DNA from: Apodemus sylvaticus
Lineage: Eukaryota > Chordata > Mammalia > Rodentia > Muridae
Direction of reading: 5' to 3'
NCBI RefSeq assembly: GCF_947179515.1
Contig: NC_067481.1
Coordinates: forward strand, 39,967,704-40,031,703
DNA length: 64,000 nt
The notes under the pieces were generated by a model. It ran no database searches. It was not told where the DNA came from and was given only the letters and a program-made list of their open reading frames with translations. This document shows positions 12,675-25,433 of the stretch, one piece after another. Made by a program: the position numbers and the translations under genes. How positions within the stretch are numbered: position 1 is the first letter of the stretch; each line of letters opens with the position of its first letter.

Positions 12675-14565
12675 AAGACACAGCAGGTCTTCCCCAGTTT
12701 CTTTTCTATTAGTTTCATTATGTCTGTTTTTATGTGGATGTCCTTGATCCACTTGGAGTTGAGCTTAGTACAAGGAGATAAGAATGGATCAATTCGCATT
12801 CTTCTGCATGCTGACCTCCAATTGAATCAGCACCATTTGTTGAGAAGGCTATCTTTTTTTCCACTGGATGTTTTCTACTCCTTTGTTGAAGATCAAGTGA
12901 CCATAGGTATGTGGGTTCATTTCTGGGTCAATCCTATTTCATTGGTCTTCTTGCCTGTCACTGTGCCAATACCAAGCAGTTTTTAATACTATTGCTCTGT
13001 AGTATTGCTTGAGGTCTGGGATACTCATTCCCCCAGAAGTTCTTTTACTGTTGAGGATAGTTTTAGCTATCCTGGGTTTTTTGTTATTCCAGATGAATTT
13101 GAGAATTGCTCTTTCTAACTCTATGAAGAACTGAGTTGGGATTTTGATGAGAATTGCATTGAATCTGTAGATTGCTTTTGGCAAGATGGCCATTTTAACT
13201 ATATTAATCCTACCAATCCATGAGCATAGAAGATTTTTCCATTTTCTGAGGTCTTCTTCCATTTCCTTCTTCAGAGACCTGAAGTTCTTATCATGCAGAT
13301 CTTTTATTTGTTTGGTTAGAGTCACACCAAGATACTTTATATTGTTTGTGGCTATTGTGAAGGGTGTCATTTCCCTAACTTCTTTCTCAGCTTGCTTATC
13401 CTTTGAGTATAGGAAGGCTACTGGAAGATCCTTGAGGACATGGGCACAGGGGAAAAGTTCCTGGACAGAACACCAATAGCTTATGCTCTAAGATCAAGAA
13501 TTGACAAATGGGACCTCATAAAATTACAAAGTTTCTGTAAGGCAAAGAACACTGTCAAAAGGACAAAACGGCAACCAACAAATTGGGAAAAGATCTTCAC
13601 CAACCCTACATTCAACAGAGGGCTAATATCCAATATATACAAAGAACTCAAGAAGTTAGACCCCAGGGAACCAAATAACCCTATTAAAAAATGGGATACA
13701 GAGCTAAACAAAGAATTTTCACCTGAAGAATTTCGAATGACTGTGAAGCACCTTAGGAAATGTTCAACATCATTAGCCATTAGAGAAATGCAAATCAAAA
13801 CAACCCTGAGATTTTACCTCAGTCAGAATGGCTAAGATTAAAATCTCAGGAGACAGCAGGTGTTGGCGGGGATGTGGAGAAAGGGGAACATTCCTCTACT
13901 GCTGGTGGGATTGCAAGATGGTACAACCACTCTGGAAATCAGTCTGGCGATTCCTCAGAAAACTGGGCATGACACTTCCGGAGGACCCTGCTATACCACT
14001 CCTGGGCATATACCCAGAAGATTCCCCCGCATGCAATAAGGACACATGCTCCACTGTGTTCATAGCAGCCTTATTTATAATAGCCAGAAGCTGGAAAGAA
14101 CCCAGATGCCCTTCAATGGAGGAATGGATACAGAAAATGTGGTATATTTACACCATGGAATACTATTCAGCAATTAAAAACAATGAATTCATGAAATTTT
14201 TAGGCAAATGATTGGAACTGGAAAATATCATCCTAAATGAGGTAACCCAATCACAAAAGAATACACATGGAATGCAATCACTGATAAGTGGATATTAATT
14301 AACCCAGAAGCTCTGAATACTCAAGACACAATTAGCATATCAAATGATTTTCATGAAGAAGAAAGGAGAGGGTCCTGGTCCTGGAAAGGCTTGATCCAGC
14401 ATTATAGGGGAGTACCAGGACAGAGAAATGGGAGGGGGTGATTGGGGAATGTGTGGAGAGAAGAGCGTTTATGGGACATATGGGAAGGGGGGAACTGGGA
14501 AAGGGGAAAGCATTTGGAATGTAAACAAAGAATACAGAATTTTTTTAAAAAAAGACACAGCAGGT
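12675..14565 (+). mobile_element. L1 with 5' inversion (twin priming) and 14-bp target-site duplication
   Basis: Direct repeats AAGACACAGCAGGT lie at 12675-12688 and 14552-14565. Between them, 12689 to about 13423 is L1 ORF2 in antisense (minus ORF with the [23 protein letters not shown] reverse-transcriptase segment). From about 13424 to 14550 the element runs in sense: the ORF2 C-terminus ([52 protein letters not shown]) and the 3' UTR. The sense part is frameshifted near 13830. The two segments meet at almost the same L1 position (GATCCTTGAGGACATGG), as expected for twin priming. Unit 1 (near 370) and unit 2 (near 8140) have no L1 at this point. Confidence 0.93.
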
Positions 14566-14888
14566 GTAATGGAAGCAAGTGACTAGACAGTTCTGCTTTC
14601 CTTCGGAACTCTACCCAAGCATACAGTTTTTTGTATTCCTGACTCAATTGCTAATATTAACTCTTAGATCACATATTACACAACACACTGTAAATTCATC
14701 TCCCTTTCTATATACACATATGTACATATATACATATCTTACAGAAATGGCTATAATATGTTGTGGCTGCCAAAGGATTTAAGAGGTTTCACAAGTCCTA
14801 AGAAGCAGAGAAACAGAGAAATGTAAAAAGAATCTAGATTGTTGAGATAATAAACCAGATTGATGAGGCCATTTCATGGCATTGGCTT

Positions 14889-15233
14889 AAAAGCAAAGCT
14901 GTAACTCACAAGACGCTGTGTGTACATTTCCTATCCTATTTTGACTCCTACATAAGTTTTGAAAATCTTATCCATTTTAGCAGGTGGAATTTTATAAAGC
15001 AAAGAATGGGGTTTCAGATAATGAACAGGCCATATTCTGATTCCAAGAGCATCAATGGGTTATGCTGACCACAGATGCGGCCATTGACTTTTCTTAGGGT
15101 TTACCCAAAGGCCATTTGGGGCTTCAGTTACAATTATTCCTACAGATGTAACAAATGTTTGTATTTACCTCTCTTTTCATTAATAAAATTAGTAATAAAC
15201 ATGTACTTAGGTAGGAAAAAAAGCAAAGCTGTA
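14889..15233 (+). pseudogene. 5'-truncated retrocopy of an unidentified mRNA 3' end
   Basis: A 315-bp insert (14904-15218) is flanked by a perfect 15-bp direct repeat AAAAGCAAAGCTGTA (14889-14903 and 15219-15233). It ends with AATAAA followed by ATGTACTTAGGTAGG and an A-run, the pattern of a polyadenylated RNA inserted by L1 machinery; the target reads TT/AAAA. Unit 2 has the empty site near 8495. No coding frame is evident, so it probably derives from a 3' UTR. I do not recognise the parent gene. Confidence 0.8.
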
Positions 15234-15349
15234 GTGTTGGGTTTAGCTGCAGAAGCAAAGAGCTATACCAGGCCTTGATGAAGGAACTAGAGGACAGACA
15301 GATGGCAGGTCCAGATGGGTGAACAAGATGGGATACAGATGACAGCAGA

Positions 15350-16800
15350 GTTGCCTTTATCCATAGAACATGGATACCATAGGAACTAAACTGAAATTCC
15401 TAAGAGAGTCATCCATTTTCATCCTGTTGATCCTTGACACATATACCAAGAGGTAAGATAACAAGTTAGTTGTGGGACCTTCACAGTGCCTTTTATAAAT
15501 TCCAAGTGATGATTTATGCCATTTCCTTGGTCTGATGTGTCCAGTAGGCTTTCGGCCTGACTTTTCTGATACAATGTACTTCCATATGCCCCTTCTATAC
15601 TCTCATTTCACCCAAATAAATATATAGAGTGCCCACTTCCTACTCCTAAGAATGAATGATTTGTTTGCTGTGTGGTATGGGTGCTGCTAGACAGGTGCCA
15701 GCATTCATATACCCTCCCAGGTTCACAGTCATTCTTCATTCTCAAATGGAATCAAAAGCTTCAATCCAGGTTATTGTACCAATTTGAAAACCAATTGTCT
15801 TACACATTATGGAGAATTTCAGATAGATCACAACCTGTTCTCAACACCTTCTGGAGAGTCAGTTGTTTGTTGGGTAGCTTGTAAGAGCCTTCTATCTTAC
15901 TCTTATTATATCCCTTGCTTATTTGTCACTGGGGGATAGTGGCTTGTTTACCCCTTTCTTTGTACCATCTGGGACCATGTTTGTTCAAAAGGCTTTGAGT
16001 GGGACAAGAGGGACAGTGCTCCAACATGACCTAGTAGGACATTGTGGAATATCTAGCACAGCATCAGAGCTGATACCCCGTGGCCCAAAGTGCTAAGATG
16101 CACCTAATCAGATGCCAGCAGAGGCAAGGCGTATGTGGGGAGCATAGGAGAAGGCAGGGAAGAAGGTAGGTCATCAGATTGTTCTCAATGGGAGAAAAAT
16201 ACCAGGACGATATTATATTTTGTCAGCCAGAAGAAAAATGTTTACTACCTGAAGAAATGGAGACTGGAGATCTGGGTTCATTAATAGAAAGAATAATGTT
16301 AGACTTTTATATATCAATGTTGGTGAGTAGAGAAGGCACAAGCATCTCATGAAGCAGGTTGGTCTTGTGAAGTTTACCAAAGTTGTTTCCAGCAACTCCT
16401 ATTTAGGGAACTAAATGAAGAGAAGAAAGGATGATATTCTCAAAACTTATGTGTGAATTAAATTTTGTCCCAGAGGCTTATAGGAAGTCTCCTGAACTTC
16501 AGGATAAATGTGAGGAAGAAAAGCCAAGGCCTGGGAGAGTGCTCATTCCTTCTTGCTTATGTTGTCCTGGTTCCTGACATTTTCTGAAGGCTGACAAATG
16601 TCTGAATGTACTCCTAAGAGTGACAGCTATCACTCTTCAGAAGGGAATAAGATGTGTCGGGGAATGGAGCTAGGAGGAACACTTACTTTGGGTTGGATAT
16701 ATTTTAATTCCTTTTGTATTTTATATAATTTCTATTATTACCAAGTATTTCCCAAGCTCTCGTTCAAGATCTATAAATACATAAAGATGTTTTGAGACAA
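15350..16800. other. Intergenic sequence, no recognisable gene
   Basis: Single-copy-looking AT-rich DNA between the WAP array and a decayed L1. ORFs are at most about 70 codons with no family resemblance or splice context. Confidence 0.6.
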
Positions 16801-17532
16801 ATACAAAGAAAAACAATCCATGACAACCACCCCAGCACTACAGAAAGTTCTTAGTGGACCGCTTTACAGGGAGGAAGGTGAAAGACACCTTCTTTATGCA
16901 AACACATAAAAATGTACACTTCATTAGAACTACAGATAAACATACTAGATTCTGGAAATAAACAACCATGCCCAGGATAGTAACTCAGCTAACCCTCAAA
17001 ATTAACACAGGAGAAGGATAAGAAATGGCAATGAGTCAGCAAAACAAAACATCATCTAACATATCTATAGGAAATGAAAAATCCTGTTCTGTAATTAACA
17101 GTTAATGACCTCAACACTAAAAAGATACAACTCTATGTGGTCTCCAAGAATCACATTTATTTAAAAAAAAATCATTCCAAAAATTTACTATCAAAGGATG
17201 GAAAACAAACTATCAAGCAAATGGAAAACAAAAAAGCAGTTTACTTTTATCAAAGTAAACATTAAACCAAAACTAATTAGAAGAGATTTCTTAAAAAGGA
17301 CACTCCACATTAATCAAAAGGACAATTCATCAAGAATACATAACATCTGTAAATTCTATGCACCCAATATTGGGGCCTTGAATTTCATAAAACACACAGT
17401 AGATGACATAATGGGATATGTAAGACCTGACACAATAATGGGGAATACTTCAGTATTCCAGTCTTAGAGAGGTATTCTAAGCTAAGGCAAAGAAACTTCA
17501 GAGCTAAAATACTCTATGAGTAAACTGGACTT

Positions 17533-17626
<94 letters not shown>

Positions 17627-19318
17627 CTCCACAGAGATGGAATACAATTTTTCCTAGTAGCACATGGAAATTTTTCTAACATCAATTATATCACAAGAAA
17701 GAAGTTAAGTCTTAAGAACAACAAAAAAAATGAGATAAATCTTTGTCTCCTATTAGGCCATAATGCAATAAAACTAGAAATCAACAATAAGAGAAACTAC
17801 AGAAACCATAAAAGTACTTGAAGACTAAATAATACATTTCAAATGGAACAGTGTGTTATCCAAGACATGAAATGAAAAATTTCTAGAGACAAATAAAAAT
17901 GAAATCATATTCTTTCAGAACCCTTTGGGATGCAACGAAGGTAGCCCTAAGTGGAAAGATATTTCATGTCATGCATATTTAAACATACAAGAGTTACCAA
18001 GGAAATACCCTAATGATGTATCTCAAGACTCTTGAAAAACAACAAGCAATCAGTTCATCACAGTAGACAGCAAGAAATAGTAAAGATTGGGGGAGAAGTT
18101 AACGAAATGGAGATTAAGAAATCAATACACAACAGCAATTAAATGAAGAGTAGGTTCTAGGAAAAAGTTAATAAAATTGACAAACCCTTAGCTAATTTGT
18201 CAAAAAGAAAGAGGGAAAAGAAACAAATTAACAAAATTAGAGATCAAAAGAGTATCATTACTGACTCATGTGAAATTTAAAATATTGTTAGGAATTACTA
18301 TGAAAATTCATACTAAGGAAAAGCTGGATAGCCCTGCCAGAAGAAATAGAATTTCTAAATACATATCACTTGCCAAAATTAAGCCCTGAAGATATACATG
18401 ACTTAAACAGATCCATTATAAGCAACAAAATTGGAGCTGTTCTTAAAATTCTCCACTCAAAGAAACCCTAGGACCACACAGATGTACTGATTAATTCTAT
18501 CCAGCTTTAACAGAAGGCTTCAGACAAAGTCCTCTTAATTTTCCCACGGGGTATAAGGGAAGGAAAACTATCAAATTCATTCTATGAAGCCAATATTATC
18601 CCGATACCCAAACCAGGACAAGATACTACAAAAACAAACAACAAACAAACAAACAAACATGCAAATCAGTATCTCTGACGAACATATAAGTAAAGTCAAG
18701 AGCATAATTATTTCAAAGGCATTTGACAGAGTTCAACACGCCTTCATGATAACTCCAGAGACTTTAGGAATAGATCAAACATACCTCAAAAGAATAAGGC
18801 TATATACAACAAGCTTATAGACAACTTTATATTTGGAAGAGACAGACTGAGAGCATTTCCTCTAAAATCAGGAACACGATAAGGATGTCAGCTCTCTTCC
18901 CTCTTACTCAATATATCTCTTAAGTCTTAACTACAAAAATTAGACAAGGGAATATTTTAAAAGGATAACAGTAGGAGAGGAAGAAGTCAAACTGTCCTAT
19001 TTGCAGTTGTACTAAGTCCACTAGAAAACTCCTGGACCTCCAAAACACAATAAAGTTGCACGATATGTGTGTGTGGGGTGCCTTATCTGGCATCAGTGGG
19101 ACAGGAGGCCCTTGTTCCTGTGGAGGCTTGATGCCTCAGCGAAGGGGGTGCTAGAGTGGTACGGCAGGAGTGGGTGGGTGGGTGGAGGAGCACCCTCATA
19201 GAGGCAAAGGGGGGGGAAGAGGGGGATAGGATGGAGGGTTTGTGGAAGGCTGACTGAGAAGGGGGATATCATTTGAAATTTAAATGAATAAAATGATTAA
19301 TAAAAAATAAAAAATAAA
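16800..19318 (+). mobile_element. Decayed L1 (ORF2 remnants plus 3' UTR)
   Basis: Fragments of ORF2 appear in order: FYAPNIGALNFIKHTVDDI (near 17355), a stretch equivalent to the AAHGTFSKIDHI region (near 17660), and ETLGIDQTYLKRI in the reverse-transcriptase part (near 18755). An L1 3' UTR follows (near 19080-19260: GTGGGACAGGAGGCCCTTGT, AATTTAAATGAATAAAATG). Stops and frameshifts are frequent throughout. A microsatellite (17539-17623) expanded inside it. Confidence 0.8.
17539..17623. repeat. (TG)n(TA)n compound microsatellite
   Basis: About 16 TG units pass directly into about 26 TA units. The alternating purine-pyrimidine sequence could adopt Z-DNA or cruciform structure. Confidence 0.95.
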
Positions 19319-19477
19319 ATATTTTCATTAAAAGTATTGGCAGAATTTTTGAGAGCTCGTAGACAAGAGCACTTGATAAGGTCTCAGCATTTACTCAAGT
19401 CTTGCAAACTGTGGTTTATACCTAATAGCACCAGGTGGTTTCAACCTACATCAGAATCGAGGTAAAATCACAACTGT

Positions 19478-19768
19478 ATCTTAAAGAAAGATTTATTATG
19501 AAAATGCATAAAATCAATTTCACAGTCATATCCACAATAGCAGAGAAACAGCGATGGTGGACCATCTCCATGGGAGACACATGTCCTTTAACTAAACATA
19601 AATAATAGAAATAATACCAAACAAAACAACAAAGTCTACACAGAGATTTAAATTAAGAAGAGGGGCAGGAAATCTGAATGTAAGGAGCAAGGCACTTCTC
19701 AATGAGAAGTGTCAGGGCTGAGGAGGCCTTTCCTGAAGTGGCTCCTCCGGTCGTGAGTCTGGAGCTGC
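19478..19768 (-). other. Ccl4: Ccl4 3' UTR and poly(A) signal
   Basis: On minus, an AATAAA lies at 19492-19497, about 275 nt past the Ccl4 stop. ATTTA-type AU-rich elements occur near 19600 (ATTATTTATG on minus), as in other rapidly decaying cytokine mRNAs. The exact cleavage site is inferred. Confidence 0.6.
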
Positions 19769-21193
19769 TCAGTTCAACTCCAAGTCATTCACGTACTCAT
19801 TGACCCAGGGCTCGCTAGGGTCAGCGCAGACCTGTCTGCCTTTTTTGGTCATGAATCTGTAGAAAAAAGAGAGGATAGATGAGAACCCATGGGACCTTAG
19901 AGGACATCTACCACTTTGCCTCAAGACGTATGTCTATGCCTTTGAAATTAAGGCACAGAGACAAGTTTAAATCAGAGAGAAAGCTGATTCAATATCTGAC
20001 TTTCAGTCCACCATTTACCTCTATTGGCTGTTACTTCTTAAGGAAACAGAAGCTTAAGGACTAATGACTGTCTGATAGACTATATTTAATAGCAGACTTG
20101 GGAATCTTGTTCTGCTTGACCATTGCTTGTGTGGGTAGCCATGGTAGATCATCCTTGGGTGACCCTACATTAGACTCCCTGTAACTCTGACCCATAGGTG
20201 TAGCTGCAGCCTCAGGGATTCCCTATATTCGAAAACAATGGGCTTGATAATCAATATGAATATGTCTCCCAATTTTTCAAATGCCCTTTGTTCATGCTTT
20301 CCTAACATAGTTTAAGCAATCTATCTATTTAGTATGCATCATCTTCTGTTTCTAGTTTTGTAGTGTGTGGCAATTTCCTCCCTAAAAGCCATCCCCTACT
20401 CCACACTTTCCTGCCCACGCAGCAACTACCCCATCGATTAGATAATATTTTCACCCGAACCTGGCCCTTTTCAAGTCTTGCCCTCATCCCATTATGTACT
20501 TACACCACAGCTGGCTGGGAGCAAAGGCTGCTGGTCTCATAGTAATCTATCACAAAGCTTCGATGAAGCTTCCGGGAGGTGTAAGAGAAACAGCAGGAAG
20601 TGGGAGGGTCAGAGCCCACTGGAAGGAAAAGTGAAGGTAAGGTCAAAACTGTGCCAGGCACTGTTCATTATTGATCTTCATTGAACATTCTTATGAACTA
20701 CTGGAACCCAAAACATGATCCCTTGAATCCATGGTCATCCACCCAGAATGAGACTCCTACTCTAACTCTATCGTTCTCAAAGAAGAAGGGGGAACAAATC
20801 TAGAAGATTGAAACTGAATCAAAACTCAGAACACCTCTCAATTGCTTCATATTAAGGGTGGGGAAATCAAGGCACGTTTAAACCAGAGAGAAAACTGATG
20901 CAGTATCTGACTTCTAGCCCACCATTTCCCTCTATTGGCTGCTAATTCTTAAGGAGCTTAAGGATTAATAACTGTCTGGTAGACTCCAATTTAACAACAG
21001 ACTTGGAAATCTTCCCAGCTCTCTTTTGTTCTCCTGCCCAAACCCCACTCTTGGGCTGACCCCAGCTGGAAGACTGGACTCAGTGGGGGCTGGAAGCAGC
21101 TGGAAGAGTTGACTTACTTGGAGCTGAGAGCACTGGAGCACAGAAGGCAGCCACGAGCAGGAGGAGAGAGAGGGCAGAGACGCAGAGCTTCAT
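19769..21193 (-). CDS. Ccl4: C-C motif chemokine 4 (MIP-1 beta)
   Basis: Three coding exons, 21118-21193, 20504-20618 and 19769-19856 (76+115+88 nt), give 92 residues. All introns are GT-AG. The signal peptide is about 1-23 ([13 protein letters not shown] core), and the mature chain starts A24-P-M-G-S-D-P-P. The paired cysteines are C34-C35, with partners C58 and C74. [14 protein letters not shown], the basic cluster K68-K69-G-R71 that binds glycosaminoglycan in this family, and the ending [12 protein letters not shown] identify CCL4. Length matches mouse and rat Ccl4. CCL4 is a secreted CCR5 ligand from activated macrophages, NK and T cells. It faces away from Ccl3, as in mouse and human. 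Introns 1 and 2 share an imperfect repeat of about 160 bp (20862-21012 and 19943-20108). Confidence 0.97.
19943..21012. repeat. Intronic direct repeat pair in Ccl4
   Basis: Positions 19943-20108 (intron 2) and 20862-21012 (intron 1) share an ordered series: AAATTAAGGCAC/AAATCAAGGCAC, AGAGAGAAA, CCACCATTT, CTCTATTGGCTG, GCTTAAGGA, AACTGTCTG-type, and CAGACTTGG-AATCTT. The orientation is the same and the copies lie about 915 bp apart. They flank exon 2. Confidence 0.8.
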
Positions 21194-21460
21194 GGTGTTG
21201 CTGGGAGATAGGTTTGCACAGAGCTGAGACTGCAGGGCCCAGAAGCTTCAGAAGCTGGTCGAGTGCTGTGCTGATCAGAGTTGGGAACCCCTCTTTATAG
21301 GGACTCTGGGGCCTAAGACATGGGTTGGGGTTGCAGGAAGGAAAAACGGAATTTCATGAGTAAAGATGATGTCATGGCATCAAGAAAGAAACTGAAGCAG
21401 GCAGAAAGTGAGGAGTTCCTGACAGACTGTCTTCCCCCAGCAGTGACATCACGGAAGAGA
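21194..21460 (-). promoter_or_regulatory. Ccl4: Ccl4 5' UTR and proximal promoter
   Basis: TATAAA (minus) lies at 21294-21299, about 100 bp upstream of the ATG, placing the start of transcription near 21268. Two TGACATCA or TGATGTCA elements follow (21367-21374 and 21444-21451), matching the ATF/CREB-type half of the LPS-responsive region reported for MIP-1 beta promoters. Activity is inferred from sequence. Confidence 0.75.
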
Positions 21461-24400
21461 AAGGAGGGAGTTGCAGTGGAGAAGTGGGGGGCATGCTGGA
21501 GGGGGAAGTGGTACACCAAAGATAGAGACTGAGGCGGGGAAGGGGGGTGGTTGTGAACCGGAGAGGAAGGATGCAATGTTCACACCTGCTAGCAAAGGCT
21601 TGTGGATAAGAATTCACTGCACTTGGGGGTCGGCACTTTCAGGCAGCATAGACTTCACGTCAATCTTTCCAGGGTGGCTGTGATCTCCAGAACAAACATA
21701 GGGTGTGACCACAAGAGAGAAGATGTTGACCACTCCAGACTCTTCCACACACAAAAATACCATTTGATCATTCAAAAGAGTTGGTTTAGCTTATCTAGAA
21801 CAAGGAAGGGAGAGGGGAAAAATAGAGATTTCAGGACATTTTATTGGAATGGTAAGAGAAACAGTTTGGAAGCCTGGAAGATCCAACAAATGTTCTAGTG
21901 TAAATAAGGATTGATACCTAGTGATAGTGTTTGCTGCAGACAGAATGTCTAGCCAAACTAAGCATATGGGTGTTTTCTAGCCAGTCCCTAGGAAATTCCC
22001 CATGTTCCTAGCTGCTGGGAACCTGTGTAGAAAGAAGATGCAGTCTTCCAAGCCTGAGGACAGTCAAACTCAAAGTAAGGCAAATGAGGGGAACTGGATG
22101 GTGGACCCAATGTCTCACTCACCTTTAGCTCATTACCCCGATTCACCCGCTTGCCCTAGACCTCACACTGCAACACACTCCTCTCAGAAACAACAAGGGA
22201 GCCAGGTCTCCTCAGTACTTCCAAGTTAAAAGCTGGAAGGGACAGAGCAGTGCCCTGGGGTACTTCACAGTCATTTCACAGAGCACAAGTTTGTCCTCCC
22301 TCATCTATCCATTTCTCCCAATGCATAGACTGCACCCTCCCCCTCTGCTATGCTTTCTGTCCTCAGCCTCTTCACCCTGGTCTTGTGTTCTGTGTTCCCT
22401 GCTGCACACTAGCTACTTTTTCTGATGAGCTGTCTGGGTTGATGGAGAGTCACACTCACACATCAAGAACTTGTGTCTTGGGCTCTTAGGTCCTCATGGA
22501 CTTCATTTCCCATGACATTTCAGTTCAGCCCAACCTCCTGCTCATCCTGTTTGTCAGAGCACAGACAGTGGAATAAAGCCTCCTCATTCCCTCAAGGAGA
22601 TCTTAGCCTATTGATGGCATGGACAGTGATAGAATGTCCCATGAGGTAGAATAAGGAGATAGATACATGGGAGGTAGCAACGGGGCATCAGGGAGCCTGC
22701 GGATGAAGGTGATTCCTCATGTGTAGGTAGGAAGTTCCAAGTAAGGTGTAAAATCATTGGGCTAAGGAGGAGCCTCTGCCTACATTAGCCTGTGTCTTTA
22801 TCACCTTTTGGAGGAGGGCTGCAGAGCCACCTGCTCTGGGGCACTGAGGTTGGGAGATGTTAATGGATGATTGATCTGTGAGGGGGAGTCTTATTGTAAG
22901 TAGAGCATTCTCAGAGAAGGTGAAGACTGTTCTAGAGGGTTAGAATTGGAGTGAATCTCAGACTATACCACATTGCCTTCATATTACAGATGAAAAAACT
23001 AGGACATGGAGAGGACCCTCTTAAACCTTTAAAGTCTGACTTTAAGCTGGCCCTTTCTTCCAGCTGTTGTTTACTCTCAGAAAGTGGGAACTCAAGTATT
23101 AGGATGGTCTACAGGGTACTAGGGAGGTGGTAGACTCTAGGGAGAGATTAAAGATTCACGGAGAAAGCAGAAGTGTCCATGTGGACAGCTTGGCCTTTCT
23201 CTGGGTCAGTGTGAGGCTTAAGACTGTTAAGGAGACCACTGAGCATTGGGGGCCAAGAGGGAGCACATGCTTGGAGCTAAGGTGTTAGTAGATGGTGAAA
23301 GCTGAGATAGGGAAGCCATGGTAGCTGAGACACAGAGCCATTTTGCTAAGACAATAAACCAATAAGTAGTATTGCCGCTGTAGTAGCTCAGTCACTTTGG
23401 GGGAAATGAGAGCAGACGCCCAATCGTGGATGGATGAGACAAGCAGATGGCTATGCAGAGTGAAGGTTCGGAGTGGCATCTGCAGCAGAGGGTGCCAGCT
23501 GAAGCAACTCACTAACAACTGATAGACTCTGGACACCAGGCCCTAGTCACCAGCCACAGCCTGTGACTTGGTAGCCTGTGTCCCAGGTAGAAGGTAGCGA
23601 CTTCAGAGTGTGTCAAATTCCTGAGTGAAACACCGAATCTCACCAGGATCTGGAAACTTCCAGCATTTCTTATGAAGCCTTTTTCTTTGGTTGATGCTTG
23701 TACATGTGTTTCTACCCTCTTCCTAGTCAACTGAGAGGAGAGGGAAGGGGAGGAAAGACATTACAGGGTTGGGGAGGGGGGTGTCACAGGGCTAGGAGGA
23801 ATTAGGGGTAGCTAGGATTCATGTATGCAAGTGTCAAATTGTCAGAGAATAAATAAGAGAAAAATCTGGTCTGAAATTTTTAAAAAAAAATTATATTAGT
23901 TTGTTTCCCTTCTATCAAAAAAAAAAAAAAAACAGTGCCATTGCTGTAAAAATTTTAGAAACTTCCAGAAGACATGAATCTTCAAATCCTTAAGATTTAG
24001 AGTGACTTAGAATTCTCTATCATTAGATACCAAATTTTAGCTGTTAGTACTTAACATTCTCTCTCCAATTAGCATGCCTTCACATTGCTAGTTAATATCT
24101 GTCGGGGGTATATTAAAGACTTAGTCATTAACTGAGACATACATTGAGGAATCTATGACATTCCATTGCCTGGAAGTACTAACACTTGTATTTAAGGATT
24201 CTACTACTTAGGTAGCTCCATCCATTTGACTGTTTTGAACCTATCTCTAAATTGAGCTGAGAACTGAGGTGATGAGCTAGGCATAGTCAGTATTGGTTAC
24301 TGGGCAAAAATCAAAAGACTTGTGCTTGTATGAGTGAGATGCATTTATTGTACCCTGTTTCACAGTAGGGCAACTAAAGACATCAGTAATGTTCTGTATA

Positions 24401-25248
24401 TTTCAACAGAGCTAGAAGAAAAGATCATGAATGTTTTCACCACCAAGAAATTACTTGATAGATTGCCAGATCCTGATTTGAACATCAGTCATACACACTG
24501 AAATATCGCATGGTGCTTGTAAACATGTAAAGTCTGTGTTTCGATGTTAAATAATTTTTAATTTAAAAAAGGAGACTTACAAAAATGTAAATGATAGTAA
24601 TTGTGGTTAGCACTTAACACAGCACTTACCATGAGCCAGCAATAGCCTAAGTATTAGTGTATTTCATTCTCTCTGTGGTCCTCGGAAGTAGGTATCATTG
24701 TTAGTCCCTGTTACTCACAAAATTCAAAAGAGAGGTGAATAAACAGCAGAAAACCACATAGCTGACACACCACAGATTGGGAAATGAAACTAAGGAAGCC
24801 TGGCTCCAGGATGAGTTCATCAGAAAAGGAAACTCACTTCATTATAAATTTCTGTCAAAAGCTTAACGGCCACATCTGTCAGTATACCACAGTTCTCGGT
24901 TCATGTGATTTGGGGCACTAGAATCCTTGAACTTCTCTTTTTTTTTTTAGTCTTAGAAAATATGGTAATTTTAGGGGCAGTTTTCAAAGAGATATGGGGG
25001 CAGCAAATGGGCATATGTGATGTTAAAGCAGAAGGGGGAACAGCAGGGGAAGTTTGGGGACAGGAGGGGATGGAAGGGGACAGTAGGGAATGGGAGTCAA
25101 GAAAAAAAAATCTACATTTAAAGATGTCCTCAAGTATCCAAAGGTACTGCATACTCTCCAGTAACCAATATTTAGCCAAAGTTTAATCTCTATATAAAAA
25201 TGACAAAATTATGTGATTCTTTCCATCTTTAGTAAGTAGTAAAATTAG
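21460..25248. other. Ccl4-Ccl3 intergenic DNA, proximal part
   Basis: Mostly non-repetitive sequence with no convincing gene. ORFs up to about 98 codons lack family signatures. Shared enhancers of the divergent chemokine pair could lie here, but none can be assigned by eye. Confidence 0.5.
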
Positions 25249-25433
25249 GGGGCTAGGGAGGAGATGCCTCAGTGATTAAGAGCACTGCTTGCTCTTCCAG
25301 AGGCCAAGGGTTCAATTCCCAGCACCCACATGACAGCTTACAATTGTATAGGATCCAATTTTCTTTTCTGGTATGGAGATGGACATGCAAATAAACCACT
25401 CATATACATAATGTAAATAAATAACTTTTAAAA
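25249..25433 (+). mobile_element. B2 SINE
   Basis: GGGCTAGGGAGGAGATGCCT start with a TTCAATTCCCAGCACCCACA promoter B box, ending in an A-rich AATAAATAACTTTT tail. It is diverged. Confidence 0.85.

Larger units (their letters stand above)
12416..15350. repeat. Segmental duplication unit 3 (partial)
   Basis: This unit keeps only the start: B1 remnant (12528-12672), the CACATATTACACAAC-type block near 14665, and the block near 15224-15340. Two later insertions interrupt it, an L1 (12689-14551) and a retrocopy (14904-15218). Homology fades near 15350 and no WAP exon is present, so the array ends here. Confidence 0.8.

Noticed and set aside
12939..13370. Minus ORF of 143 codons with reverse-transcriptase residues
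   Set aside because: This is the inverted 5' part of the L1 at 12675-14565, not a cellular gene.
17516..17821. Val/Cys/Ile/Tyr repeat ORF
   Set aside because: It is a translation of the (TG)n(TA)n microsatellite within a dead L1.
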